Shown here one piece after another: positions 8,034 through 15,779 of a DNA stretch of 25,930 nt. The translations under genes were made by a program, and so were the position numbers. The notes under the pieces were generated by a model. It did no database searches. It had not been told where the DNA came from and saw only the letters and a list, made by a program, of their open reading frames with translations. This DNA comes from JBHELQ01 sp046262995 (GTDB taxonomy: Bacteria > Actinomycetota > Thermoleophilia > Solirubrobacterales > Thermoleophilaceae): NCBI GenBank assembly GCA_046262995.1, contig JBHELQ010000146.1, positions 1 to 25,930 on the forward strand. Direction: 5' to 3'. Position 1 is the first letter of the stretch, and each line of letters opens with the position of its first letter.

Positions 8034-8561
8034 CTACGCGCCGACCTGGCTCTGAACGCGCTGCACGAAGCCATCGGCCTGTCCGCGCGCGTCCCGCCGG
8101 GTGGCCTTCACCTGGCGCTCGACGTCACGGCGGTTACGCCGCACGAGGCGAGTCGCACGGGTGCGCCGTTGCCTGAGCTCGCGCTCGACGCGGGTGCGCG
8201 TCCGCTTGGCCTCGCGCTGGAGGCGGTTGCGGGCGGTCGCGCCGCGACGCTCGTAGCGCCGCAGGTTCGTCGACAGCTGGCGCTGGAGCTTGGACAGCTC
8301 GCGCTCGGCGCTCTGGCGGCCCTGGTAATACGGGCGGGCCGCGTCGACGAGCGTGTCGCGGGCGGTCAGCCACGCGCCGACCGGGATCAGCACCGCGCGC
8401 TCCGCCTGCGCCTGGACGACACCGATGGTGCCGAGCTCGGCCTGCGCGCGCGTTTCTGCGGACTTGCGAGCGGCCTGGCTGCGCTTGGCGGCATTGCGAC
8501 GCCGGGTGCGGGCGGCCTTACGGGCCGTGGCCTTCCTCTGTGTTTCGGTCTGGGTAGCCAT
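8034..8561 (-). CDS. Arg/Lys/Ala-rich basic coiled-coil protein
   Basis: 175 residues. The first ~45 (QRKATARKAARTRRRNAAKR onward) are Lys/Arg/Ala-rich and look like a histone-H1/HU-tail segment. A short hydrophobic stretch follows (GVVQAQAERAVLIPVGAWL). From about residue 95 on there is a long Arg-rich helical coiled coil ending RDARGQADGFVQRVQSQVGA. The layout (amphipathic helix plus basic region) recalls phasin- or HBHA-like proteins, but I cannot name a family. Nucleic-acid or polyanion binding is inferred from charge. ATG 8561 has AGGAGAG about 13 nt upstream. It has its own promoter and a hairpin terminator, so it is probably monocistronic and well expressed. Confidence 0.75.
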   Translation of the reverse strand: MATQTETQRKATARKAARTRRRNAAKRSQAARKSAETRAQAELGTIGVVQAQAERAVLIPVGAWLTARDTLVDAARPYYQGRQSAERELSKLQRQLSTNLRRYERRGATARNRLQREAKRTRTRVERELRQRRTRATRLVRRNRRDVERQVKATRRDARGQADGFVQRVQSQVGA

Positions 8562-8637
8562 TTTGGCTTTCCACTCTCCTTCCCGAGAACGGGTGGATCG
8601 GGGTTTCTCTTGGTCTATTAGTTCTAAGCTCGGTAGA

Positions 8638-8665
8638 AGTATACCGGCGAACACATGTTTGTAAA
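8638..8665 (-). promoter_or_regulatory. Housekeeping-type promoter of the basic coiled-coil gene
   Basis: On the minus strand TTTACA (8665-8660) and TATACT (8643-8638) are separated by 16 nt, each one or two changes from the SigA consensus. This AT-rich patch stands out in very GC-rich DNA and lies about 75 bp before the ATG at 8561. Confidence 0.7.
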
Positions 8666-8706
8666 CCTCGATGTCCAGACGGTTACAGGGGCCCGCGAAA
8701 ACCGCT

Positions 8707-9777
8707 CTAGGCAGGGGCGGGAGAGCTCGGCCGCACGCGTGCCAGCCAGGCCGCCGGGCGATCCAGCTCACTCGTCGTGGGCATCGCCTTCGGCGAGTCC
8801 CAGACGGCGTTCAGCGCCTCCATCCCCTCCCGCTCGGCGACCCCGGAGCAGAAGGCGCGCCCGAGCTCGTACTGGCGCAACTTGAGGTTCAGGCCGAGCA
8901 GTCGCTCCAGGATGCGCTCGGGCGCGGAGCGGTTGCGCCGCCGGCGCTCCATCGCCTCCCGCAGGCCGTCCCAGCCCGGAAGCAGGCGTGCGCCCAGGGC
9001 GTCCATCACGTGCTCCGAGTAACCCTCGATCACGGCCATGGTCGCCTGGATCCGATCCATCACGTCGCGTTGCTCGTGGGTCTGGACCAGCGCCGCCAGG
9101 CCGCCTTCGCGGAACGCCTCGACCAAGCGCGACAGATCCGGCAGCGCGGGAATGCCGCCCGCCGCGCCGGACTCGATCCGCACCTCCACGGTCCGCAGGT
9201 ACTCGCGCACGAGGCCCGCGACGTGGTCGCGCAGCCACGACACCCCCTGGAACTGGAACACGTGCGTGAGCTCGTGGATCGCGATCCAGCCGTAGAAGCT
9301 GTCGCCGTCGACGCCGAGCTCATCGACAGCCCGCTCCAGGTTCGGCGCGACGAAGACGAGCCGCGGCGGAGCGCCGGCGCCCGGGCTGGTCCCGGCCTGG
9401 AGCAGGGACAGCTCGTACTGCCCGAGCACGCGCTGCGAGACGTAGCCGAATACGAGACCCGCCTCCGCCGCGAGCGTGGCGCTCGCCCCGGCGCGCAGGG
9501 CCGGCGCCAGCGGCCCGGCGGACCCCATGCGGCGGTCGAGGCGCTCCGCCACCGGGTCGAGCAGGCCGGCGAGCGCCTCCAGGTTCATCGCCGCCCAGTC
9601 GCCGCGGCCGAGCAGCTCGGGCGGCGGCACCGGGGACCCCAGCTCGAGACCGGTTTCGCGGGCCACGTGCGGCTCCATCTCGGAAACGAGCGCCGCAAGG
9701 TCGACCCCCAGGTCGGGCACTCCGTCGGAGCCCGCCGCGAAGCGCGCTATCTGGCGGGCTAGCGACCAATCGACCAC
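8707..9777 (-). CDS. Zinc-dependent metalloprotease of the DUF2342 type
   Basis: 356 residues. The zinc motif HELTH is at residues 168-172 in FYGWIAIHELTHVFQFQG, and MAVIEGYSEHVMD (about 248-259) supplies the third-ligand region typical of the DUF2342 / coenzyme-F420-associated hydrolase family (TIGR03624/TIGR03883) widespread in actinobacteria. Those proteins are predicted cytoplasmic zinc peptidases of unknown substrate. The F420 link is only a comparative-genomics label; no F420 gene is seen here. GTG 9777 starts the characteristic VDWSLARQIARF opening, 11 nt after the stop of the polymerase gene, so it is the last gene of the NHEJ operon. Confidence 0.82.
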   Translation of the reverse strand: MVDWSLARQIARFAAGSDGVPDLGVDLAALVSEMEPHVARETGLELGSPVPPPELLGRGDWAAMNLEALAGLLDPVAERLDRRMGSAGPLAPALRAGASATLAAEAGLVFGYVSQRVLGQYELSLLQAGTSPGAGAPPRLVFVAPNLERAVDELGVDGDSFYGWIAIHELTHVFQFQGVSWLRDHVAGLVREYLRTVEVRIESGAAGGIPALPDLSRLVEAFREGGLAALVQTHEQRDVMDRIQATMAVIEGYSEHVMDALGARLLPGWDGLREAMERRRRNRSAPERILERLLGLNLKLRQYELGRAFCSGVAEREGMEALNAVWDSPKAMPTTSELDRPAAWLARVRPSSPAPA

Positions 9778-9788
9778 TCCCGCGAACG

Positions 9789-10697
9789 CTACAGCTCGGG
9801 CAATTCCTGCTCGAGGCGCACCACGGGCTCGAACAGGTCGCCGCGCTCCGCCGTGCGCTCGAGCACCTCCTCCGCCTCGAAGACCAGGGCGCCGGCGTCC
9901 TCCGCGGCGAGCGCCGCCTCGACCTCGTCCCATTCGAGCGGGGTAGAGACCGTCGGGCTTTCCCTGGCCCGCAGCGAGTAGACGCAGACCGTGGTCTTGT
10001 GCTCGTCGTTCTGGCTCCAGTCGATCAGGACCTTCCCGCCGCGCAGCTCCTTCTTCATGCTCGAGACGACGAGCTCCGGGTGCTGGGACTCCAGGTGGCG
10101 CGCAAGGGCGTTGGCCAGGGGCTTGGTGTCGTCGTAGGTGACCGGTGTGTTGAGCGGGGCGTAGACCTGGAGCCCCTTCGAACCGGACGTCTTCGGGAAG
10201 CACTGGAGGCCGAGCTCGGCGAGCGTGTCGCGCAGCCACAGCCCGACGCGGCAGCACTCGAGGATGCCGGCCGGCTGGCCGGGGTCGAGGTCGAATGCCA
10301 TGGCGGTGGGCCGCTCGATGTCCTCCGCGCGCGACAGCGAGGGGTGAAGCTCGAGGTCGGCCAGGTTCGCCGCCCAGACGAGCGTCGCCAGGTCGTCGCA
10401 GACGCAGAAGTCGATGGCCTTGCGGCGCGCCTCGATCCGCTCGGTGCGGACCCAGTCGGGGCGGTGCGAGGGGCACTGCTTCTCGTAGAAGAACTCCCCG
10501 TCGACCCCGTTCGGATAGCGCTTGAGCGTCAGTGGCCGGCCGTCCAGGTGCGGGAGCACGTAGGGGGCGACGCGCGTGTAGTAGTCGATCACCTGGCCCT
10601 TGGTGAAGCCGACCGCGGGGTACATCACCTTGTCGAGGTTCGAGAGGCTCAGGCGGTGGCCGTCGACATCGACCTGCACCCGCGTCGCGGCGGCCAC
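9789..10697 (-). CDS. ligD: NHEJ DNA polymerase/primase (LigD POL domain protein)
   Basis: 302 residues; a stand-alone archaeo-eukaryotic-primase-type polymerase as found in LigD. Catalytic acids are in AMAFDLDPG (D136, D138) and VLIDWSQN (D226). The conserved KTSGSKGLQVYAP (169-181) binds the incoming nucleotide. It fills gaps and adds ribo- or deoxyribonucleotides at broken ends before ligation. In Mycobacterium LigD the POL domain is fused to PE and LIG; here it is a separate gene. GTG 10697 lies 6 nt after the ku stop, so translation is likely coupled. Confidence 0.93.
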   Translation of the reverse strand: MAAATRVQVDVDGHRLSLSNLDKVMYPAVGFTKGQVIDYYTRVAPYVLPHLDGRPLTLKRYPNGVDGEFFYEKQCPSHRPDWVRTERIEARRKAIDFCVCDDLATLVWAANLADLELHPSLSRAEDIERPTAMAFDLDPGQPAGILECCRVGLWLRDTLAELGLQCFPKTSGSKGLQVYAPLNTPVTYDDTKPLANALARHLESQHPELVVSSMKKELRGGKVLIDWSQNDEHKTTVCVYSLRARESPTVSTPLEWDEVEAALAAEDAGALVFEAEEVLERTAERGDLFEPVVRLEQELPEL

Positions 10698-10703
10698 GCC
10701 GCC

Positions 10704-11600
10704 CTACGACTTCTTCGCGGTCTTCCGCTTCGAGGAGCTCGACTTCGAGCCCGACCGGCTCTTGGCGCCGTTGGAGCTGCCGGTTCGCTGCTTGGACTTC
10801 GGCTTGCTCCCCCCGCCCTGGCTCTTGCTGGCCTGGATGCTCGCCTCGAGCGCGGCCATCAGGTCCGGGACCTTCTTGGGCTCCTCGGGCGCCGACTCCA
10901 CCACGATCTCCTCGCCGCCGGCCTTGCGCTCGATCATCTCGAGCACCCGGTCGCGGTACTCGTCGCGGTACTTGTCGGGCTCGAAGTCGCCCGACAGCGA
11001 GTCGATCAGCTGCTGCGCCATCTGCAGCTCCTTCTTGGTGGTCTTCTTCGCGCCGTCCTCGGGTAGCTCGTCGAGCGAGTCGGGAGGCACGACCTCGTCC
11101 GAGAAGAGCATCGTCTCCATGGTCAGCACGCCGCCGTGGGGACGGATCGCGACCAGGTTCTCCTTCGAGCGAATGACGACGCGCGCGATCGCCACCTTGC
11201 CGGCCTCGTTCATGGCGTCGAGCAGGAGCTTGTAGGCCTTCTCCGCTCCCTTGTCCGGCGCGAGGTAGTACGGGTGGTCGTAGAAGATCGGATCGATCTG
11301 GTCGAGGTCCACGAAGTCCTCGATGTCGATCGTGCGCGTCTTCTGCGGCTCGACCGCCTCGAGCTCCTCGGGGGTGATCACGACGTAGCGATCGGGGCCG
11401 ATCTCGTAGCCCTTGACGAGGTTCTCCCACGGCACCTCGTCGCCCGTCTCGGGGTTGACGCGCTTCTGCTGGATGCGCTGGTTGGTCTCGCGGTCGATCT
11501 GGTGGAAGCGGACGGTCTTGCGTGAGACCGCGCTGAACAGCTTCACCGGGATGTTGACCAGCCCGAAGCTGATCGCGCCGCTCCAGATTGCCCTCGGCAT
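10704..11600 (-). CDS. ku: NHEJ end-binding protein Ku
   Basis: 298 residues. The opening MPRAIWSGAISFGLVNIPVKLFSA is the classic bacterial Ku start, and the core (VRFHQIDRETNQRIQQKRV, FVDLDQIDPIFYDHPYYLAP) follows the family. Ku homodimers ring DNA ends and recruit LigD. The last ~45 residues are a Ser/Lys-rich basic tail (SKPKSKQRTGSSNGAKSRSG and on), as in actinobacterial Ku, where such tails help DNA bridging and LigD recruitment. It sits 59 bp behind the PE-LIG gene and 6 bp before the POL gene. Confidence 0.96.
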   Translation of the reverse strand: MPRAIWSGAISFGLVNIPVKLFSAVSRKTVRFHQIDRETNQRIQQKRVNPETGDEVPWENLVKGYEIGPDRYVVITPEELEAVEPQKTRTIDIEDFVDLDQIDPIFYDHPYYLAPDKGAEKAYKLLLDAMNEAGKVAIARVVIRSKENLVAIRPHGGVLTMETMLFSDEVVPPDSLDELPEDGAKKTTKKELQMAQQLIDSLSGDFEPDKYRDEYRDRVLEMIERKAGGEEIVVESAPEEPKKVPDLMAALEASIQASKSQGGGSKPKSKQRTGSSNGAKSRSGSKSSSSKRKTAKKS

Positions 11601-11659
11601 CGCCCCTAACGGTACCCGGCCGGGACGGCGCGCACGCCTGCGCGGGCGGGAACTTGCGC

Positions 11660-13102
11660 CTATCCGCGCTCCCCGGACTGCGGCTCGCGGGCGACCTCGC
11701 CGGGCTCCACGTCCGGCCTGAGGCCCTTGAAGGACGGCGCGCGAAGCGTCCCCGACTTCGTCCACTCGCGGAACTCCACGTGCGCGACCAGCCGTGGCTC
11801 CACGAAGATCGTGTCCTTCGGAGGTTGGCGGCCCTCGAAGGGGCTCTCCGCTCGCTCGAGGGAGCCGAGCTCGCGAGCGAGCATGGCCAGCGTCTGCTCG
11901 GTGAAGCCGGTGCCCACCTTGCCCGCGTAGACCAGCCTTTCGTCCTGGTTGTAGCCGATGGCCAGCGCCCCGACGCGGCCCCGCCGCCGCCCCTCTCCGG
12001 GGCTGTAGCCGCCGATAACGACGTCCTGGGTACAGACGTTCTTCACCTTGAGCCAGGCACCCGTGCGGCGACCCGGCTCGTATGTGCTGTCGAGGCGCTT
12101 GGCGACGACGCCCTCCACACCCAGCTCCCTGGTGGCGCCGAGCAGGGCCTTTCCCTCGCCGCGGTGATAGGCGGGCGCCCGCCAGTGGGAGCCCTCGAGC
12201 TCGAGCTCGTCGAGCAGGCGACGGCGCTCCTCGTAGGCGAGGGGAGCGGTGGAGTGCCCGTCGAGGTAGAGCAGGTCGAAGATGACATAGGTGACGGGCG
12301 TGTCGCGCATGCGCCGCCGGACGGCGGAGTCGGAGGCCAGGTGCATGCGGGTCTGGAGGCGCTCGAAGCTCGGGCGCCCGTGCTCGTCGAGCGCCACGAC
12401 CTCGCCGTCCAGGATCAGCCGTCGCGCCCCCAGCGAGCGCGCCAGCTCGCGCAGCTCCGGGTAGCGCGGCGTGAAGTCGGTGTGGTTCCGGCCCTGGAGC
12501 TCGTGGTGGCCGTGGTCCGCATAGAGCAGCGCGCGGATGCCGTCCCACTTGACCTCGTAGGCCCAGCCGCCGTCCTCGCGCGGCAACGGCCCGGTCCGGG
12601 CGAGCATCGGCGTGAGCCCCTCCGGCATCGGCTCGTAGGCCGGGTCCTCCGGGGGGTCCATCCGGTGGATCATCCAGTCGTCGCCCTTGGTGTGGAAGAG
12701 CGCGTACCTGCCCCGCACCCGCTCGCCGTGGAAGACCGCGATCACCTCCTTGTCGCGGAACTTCTCGGCCTCGTAGGTGCCGGCGTCCCAGACCGACATC
12801 GTCCCCGCGCCGTACTCGCCGTGCGGGATCTCGCCCTCGAACTCGAGGTACTCGAGCGGGTGGTCCTCGGTGTGGACCGCCAAGCGGTTCTCGTCCGGGT
12901 GCGCCGGGATCCCTCGCGGCACGGCCCACGACGCGAGCGCGCCGCCGTGCTCGAGCCGCAGGTCCCAGTGGAGGCGCCGCGCGTGATGCTCCTGCACGAC
13001 GAAGCGGGGTCCGGCCGCGGCGCCGCCCTTCTTCCGGCCGCGCGGCTCGGGGGTCGAGTCGAAGTCCCGCTTCGCCTCGTAGCTGCCTAGCCTCTTCGCC
13101 AT
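11660..13102 (-). CDS. ligD: ATP-dependent DNA ligase with N-terminal phosphoesterase domain (LigD PE-LIG)
   Basis: 480 residues. The PE domain (about 1-160) shows FVVQEHHARRLHWDLRLEH with the metal-binding histidines and an HTEDHPLEYLEFEGEIP segment. It trims 3' ends. The ligase domain starts near 163 (LTPMLA) with the adenylated lysine K185 in EVKWDGIR, ILDGEVVALD, and WLKVK (350-354), then an OB fold. The PE-LIG order without POL differs from Mycobacterium (POL-PE-LIG); POL is encoded two genes downstream. ATG 13102 gives the usual MAKRLGSYEAKRDFDSTPEP opening. The start region overlaps that of the divergent DUF488 gene, so its promoter must lie inside that gene. Confidence 0.95.
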   Translation of the reverse strand: MAKRLGSYEAKRDFDSTPEPRGRKKGGAAAGPRFVVQEHHARRLHWDLRLEHGGALASWAVPRGIPAHPDENRLAVHTEDHPLEYLEFEGEIPHGEYGAGTMSVWDAGTYEAEKFRDKEVIAVFHGERVRGRYALFHTKGDDWMIHRMDPPEDPAYEPMPEGLTPMLARTGPLPREDGGWAYEVKWDGIRALLYADHGHHELQGRNHTDFTPRYPELRELARSLGARRLILDGEVVALDEHGRPSFERLQTRMHLASDSAVRRRMRDTPVTYVIFDLLYLDGHSTAPLAYEERRRLLDELELEGSHWRAPAYHRGEGKALLGATRELGVEGVVAKRLDSTYEPGRRTGAWLKVKNVCTQDVVIGGYSPGEGRRRGRVGALAIGYNQDERLVYAGKVGTGFTEQTLAMLARELGSLERAESPFEGRQPPKDTIFVEPRLVAHVEFREWTKSGTLRAPSFKGLRPDVEPGEVAREPQSGERG

Positions 13103-13637
13103 CGAGGGGATTTTCACGATCGGGCACTCGACGCACGACCCCGAGCCGTTCCTGGGGCTGCTGCGGGCGTTCGAGATCGGCCTGGTGGCCGACGTCCGCC
13201 GCCATCCGGCGTCGCGCCGCGTGCCCCACTTCAACGCCGGCGAGCTCGAGCCCCTGCTGGCTGCGAGCGGGATCGGGTACGAGCACATGGCCGAGCTGGG
13301 CGGCCGGCGGCGGCCGGTCACGGGATCGCCGAACGCAGGCTGGCGCAGCGACCAGTTCCAGGGCTATGCCGACCACATGGGCTCCGCCGAGTTCGTGTCC
13401 GCCCTGGAGCGCCTGCTCGAGCTCGCCGCCGCTCGCCCCACAGCCGTGATGTGCGCCGAGGCACAGTGGACGCGCTGCCACCGGCGCCTGCTCTCCGACG
13501 CCGTCCTCGCACGGGGCCTCGAGGTGCTCCACATCGACGCCCGCGGCGGGACGGAGCCACACGGGCTCACCGGCTTCGCCGTCGTGGATCGAGGCCGGGT
13601 GATCTACCCGCCGGTCCAGGCGCAGCTCGACGTCTAG
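13083..13637 (+). CDS. DUF488 family protein
   Basis: About 180 residues at most. IFTIGHSTHDPEPFLGLL, VADVRRHPASRRVPHFN and AVMCAEAQWTRCHRRLLSDAV are the DUF488 landmarks; the Cys/His motif near the end may be catalytic or metal-binding. Function of the family is unsettled. The open frame begins right after an in-frame TAG at 13080. It offers no ATG, GTG or TTG before the conserved FTIGHST; a CTG at 13083 or an ATT/ATC at 13101-13110 would be needed, so the start given is only the limit of the frame. Its 3' end shares CTAG with the HAD gene stop. Confidence 0.8.
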   Translation: MPSLFAIEGIFTIGHSTHDPEPFLGLLRAFEIGLVADVRRHPASRRVPHFNAGELEPLLAASGIGYEHMAELGGRRRPVTGSPNAGWRSDQFQGYADHMGSAEFVSALERLLELAAARPTAVMCAEAQWTRCHRRLLSDAVLARGLEVLHIDARGGTEPHGLTGFAVVDRGRVIYPPVQAQLDV

Positions 13638-14290
13638 GAGCGGCGGAGCGGCGTCTCGTCCAGCGAGCGGCGCAGCTCCTCGATCGAGCTGAAGACGCAG
13701 GCCGCGCCGGCGTCGAGCAGCTCCTGCTCGGAGAAACCGCCCGTGAGGACTCCGATCGTCTCGAGGCCGGCGCGCTTGGCGGCCTCGCAGTCCCAGGTCG
13801 AGTCGCCGACCATCACCGAGCTGTCGCTGTCCGCCTTCTCGACCGCCGCGTTGACCAGGTCCGGCTCCGGCTTCGTCGCCTCGACGTCCGCGGAGGTGGT
13901 CCAGCCGTCGGCGACCTCCCTGGCGTCGAGCAGCTCGAGGTAGTGCTCGACCTCCTCCTGCTTCGCGGAGCTGGCCAGCACGACGGCGTGCCCGCCCTCC
14001 TTGAGGTCCCTGATCAGCTCGCGCGCCCCCTCGAGCGGCTCCACCTCCTCGATCAGCGCGAGGTACAACGCCTTCTCGGCCTGGCGGATGTCGTCGCCCT
14101 TCTCACGCTCCACCTGTTCGTCGCAGAGCGCCTCGACCAGATGGTCCCCGCCCATGCCGATGTGGCGGTGAACCTGCCACAGCGGCAGCACGATCTGGTG
14201 CTGGCGGAACGCGCGGTACCACGCGAGCGCGTGGTGGTAGTTCGTGTCGACGAGCGTTCCGTCGATGTCGAGGATGGCGGCGGGAGGCAT
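13634..14290 (-). CDS. HAD superfamily hydrolase (phosphatase-like)
   Basis: 218 residues. Motif I is AILDIDGTLVDTNYHH (nucleophile D8, acid D10). The helical cap holds HRHIGMGGDHLVEAL. Motif II is VVLASSAK, motif III K is in ATKPEPDLV, and motif IV is VMVGDSTWDCEAAKRAG. This is the beta-phosphoglucomutase/phosphoglycolate-phosphatase branch; the substrate is probably a small phosphorylated metabolite. ATG 14290 is the family-typical start. The stop shares CTAG with the convergent DUF488 gene. Confidence 0.92.
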   Translation of the reverse strand: MPPAAILDIDGTLVDTNYHHALAWYRAFRQHQIVLPLWQVHRHIGMGGDHLVEALCDEQVEREKGDDIRQAEKALYLALIEEVEPLEGARELIRDLKEGGHAVVLASSAKQEEVEHYLELLDAREVADGWTTSADVEATKPEPDLVNAAVEKADSDSSVMVGDSTWDCEAAKRAGLETIGVLTGGFSEQELLDAGAACVFSSIEELRRSLDETPLRRS

Positions 14291-14376
14291 GGACCGCTCG
14301 TTTCCACCCCGACCCTTGGTGAAACAAGTAGCTCACGGCGTTTGGCCGACGGTGGCACCGGGCACCACCGCAGCCG

Positions 14377-14619
14377 ATGGCCGACGCGCCCTCCACGCTC
14401 GAGGTCCCCTCGCCCGTAGGCCCGGAGCAGCCGACACCGGACCCGCCGAGCGGTCCGGACGTGCCCGATCCCGGGCCGGATCCCGCGCCGCCGCCCGACT
14501 CTCCGGGAGTCCCGGAGCCCTCGCCGCCGCAGCAGCCCGAGCCGGGCGCACCCGACGCGCCCCAGCCGGACCCGAAGGGACCGGAGACACCGGATCCCGA
14601 CGAGCCCGCGGCAGCCTGA
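14377..14619 (+). CDS. Small Pro/Asp-rich low-complexity protein
   Basis: 80 residues, more than a third proline, with frequent Asp, Glu, Gly and Ala and runs such as PDPGPDPAPPPDSPG. There is no signal peptide, membrane segment or domain. It fills the gap between two minus-strand genes and stops 3 bp before the topoisomerase stop. Such a composition could arise from any open frame in GC-rich DNA, but the low Arg content argues somewhat for real coding. No clear ribosome-binding site is seen. Possibly a disordered acidic protein. Confidence 0.4.
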   Translation: MADAPSTLEVPSPVGPEQPTPDPPSGPDVPDPGPDPAPPPDSPGVPEPSPPQQPEPGAPDAPQPDPKGPETPDPDEPAAA

Positions 14620-14622
14620 AGC

Positions 14623-15675
14623 TCAGGCCACTTCCTCGAGCGCGTCGGACTCCCGCTCGTCCGCGATCAGGTCGAGCACGGCCTCCTCGACCTGATGCTG
14701 GACGTCGGGCCAGGCCGCGGTGTCCTCCGCCAGGGTCGGCAGGATGCCGCCGATCGTGACCCCGCCGTCGAAGCGATCGAAGACGCGCGGGTCGATGTAA
14801 GAGGCGCGCGCGACCGCGGGGGTGTTCCCCAGGTAGCGCGCCACCTCCTTGATCGCGCGCGTCTTCGCCCTCTTGCGAGCCGTCTTCGTCCCCTCGGCGG
14901 CTGCCGCGCCAGACACGCCGAGCGCCACGGCTGCCAGCACGGTCGCGCCCCAGGTCCGGAAGTCCTTCGCGCTGAAGTCGCCTCCAGCCGCCTCCCGCAC
15001 GTACTCGTTGACATCAGGGGACTTGACGTCCCTCCAGCGGCCGTCCTCCTTGAACGCGAGCAGCTCCTGGCTGCCGCCGCGGCGCCGCCTGAGGCTGCGC
15101 ACTATCTCTGCCACCGCCGGGTCGCCGAAGGCCTGCATCCGGCGTTTGCCGCCCTTCGACTCGTAGTCGAATGTCACGACTTCGTCGTCGACGCGCACGT
15201 GGCGCTTGCGCATGGTGGCTACGCCGTAGGTGTCGTTCTCCTCCGCGTAGTCCTCTGAGCCGATGCGGAAGAACCCGCGGTCGAGCAGCCGGGTGGCGCA
15301 GGCCAGCACGCGCTCGCGCGGCATGCCGTCGAGAGCGAGGTCCCGGTCGACGCGCTTGCGCAGCCGGGGCAGCGAGCGGGCGAACTCCTCCATCGACTCG
15401 AACTTCTGGCGATCGCGGCGCTCGCGCCAGTGATCGTGGTAGCGGTACTGCTTGCGTCCCGCGGCGTCGGTCCCCGTGGCCTGGATGTGGCCGAGCGGCC
15501 AGGGGCAGATCCAGACGTCCTCCCAAGCCGGGGGGATGCTGAGCTCGCGGACGCGCTCGAGCACGCTGGGTTCAGTGATCGTCCGGCCGTCCTCGTCCAG
15601 GTACTCGAAGCCCTTGCCGCGACGCCGGCGTCTGATGCCCGGCGCCGAGCAGTCGGCGCGCCTCAGTCGTGCCAT
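14623..15675 (-). CDS. DNA topoisomerase IB (poxvirus-type)
   Basis: 350 residues. The N-terminal domain holds IPPAWEDVWICPWPLGHIQATGTDAAGRKQYRYH, a strong bacterial TopIB signature. The catalytic part has LLDRGFFRIGSEDY (active-site Arg), NDTYGVATMRKRHV, KDFRTWGA (second Arg, R240) and the nucleophile tyrosine Y293 in ARASYIDP. It nicks one strand through a 3'-phosphotyrosyl bond and relaxes both supercoil signs without ATP. Length is normal for bacterial enzymes. ATG 15675 is preferred over upstream starts, which add only Arg-rich residues. It lies next to DNA-repair genes. Confidence 0.95.
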   Translation of the reverse strand: MARLRRADCSAPGIRRRRRGKGFEYLDEDGRTITEPSVLERVRELSIPPAWEDVWICPWPLGHIQATGTDAAGRKQYRYHDHWRERRDRQKFESMEEFARSLPRLRKRVDRDLALDGMPRERVLACATRLLDRGFFRIGSEDYAEENDTYGVATMRKRHVRVDDEVVTFDYESKGGKRRMQAFGDPAVAEIVRSLRRRRGGSQELLAFKEDGRWRDVKSPDVNEYVREAAGGDFSAKDFRTWGATVLAAVALGVSGAAAAEGTKTARKRAKTRAIKEVARYLGNTPAVARASYIDPRVFDRFDGGVTIGGILPTLAEDTAAWPDVQHQVEEAVLDLIADERESDALEEVA

Positions 15676-15779
15676 GGCCGGTCTGGTTCCCTCCGCGACC
15701 CGGCCGTAACCATCGCCGCGCCGAAAACGGTCCCTGGCGAGCCCTTGAGCACCCCGGCGGCGGCGTATCCTAGGCGGGG

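Noticed and set aside
8707..13562. Very long continuous minus-strand open frames (over 900 codons) joining the metalloprotease, Ku and ligase regions
   Set aside because: High GC makes stop codons rare; the homologous parts lie in separate stretches with their own starts, and the joining parts are Arg/Pro/Gly-rich shadows of ligD and POL.
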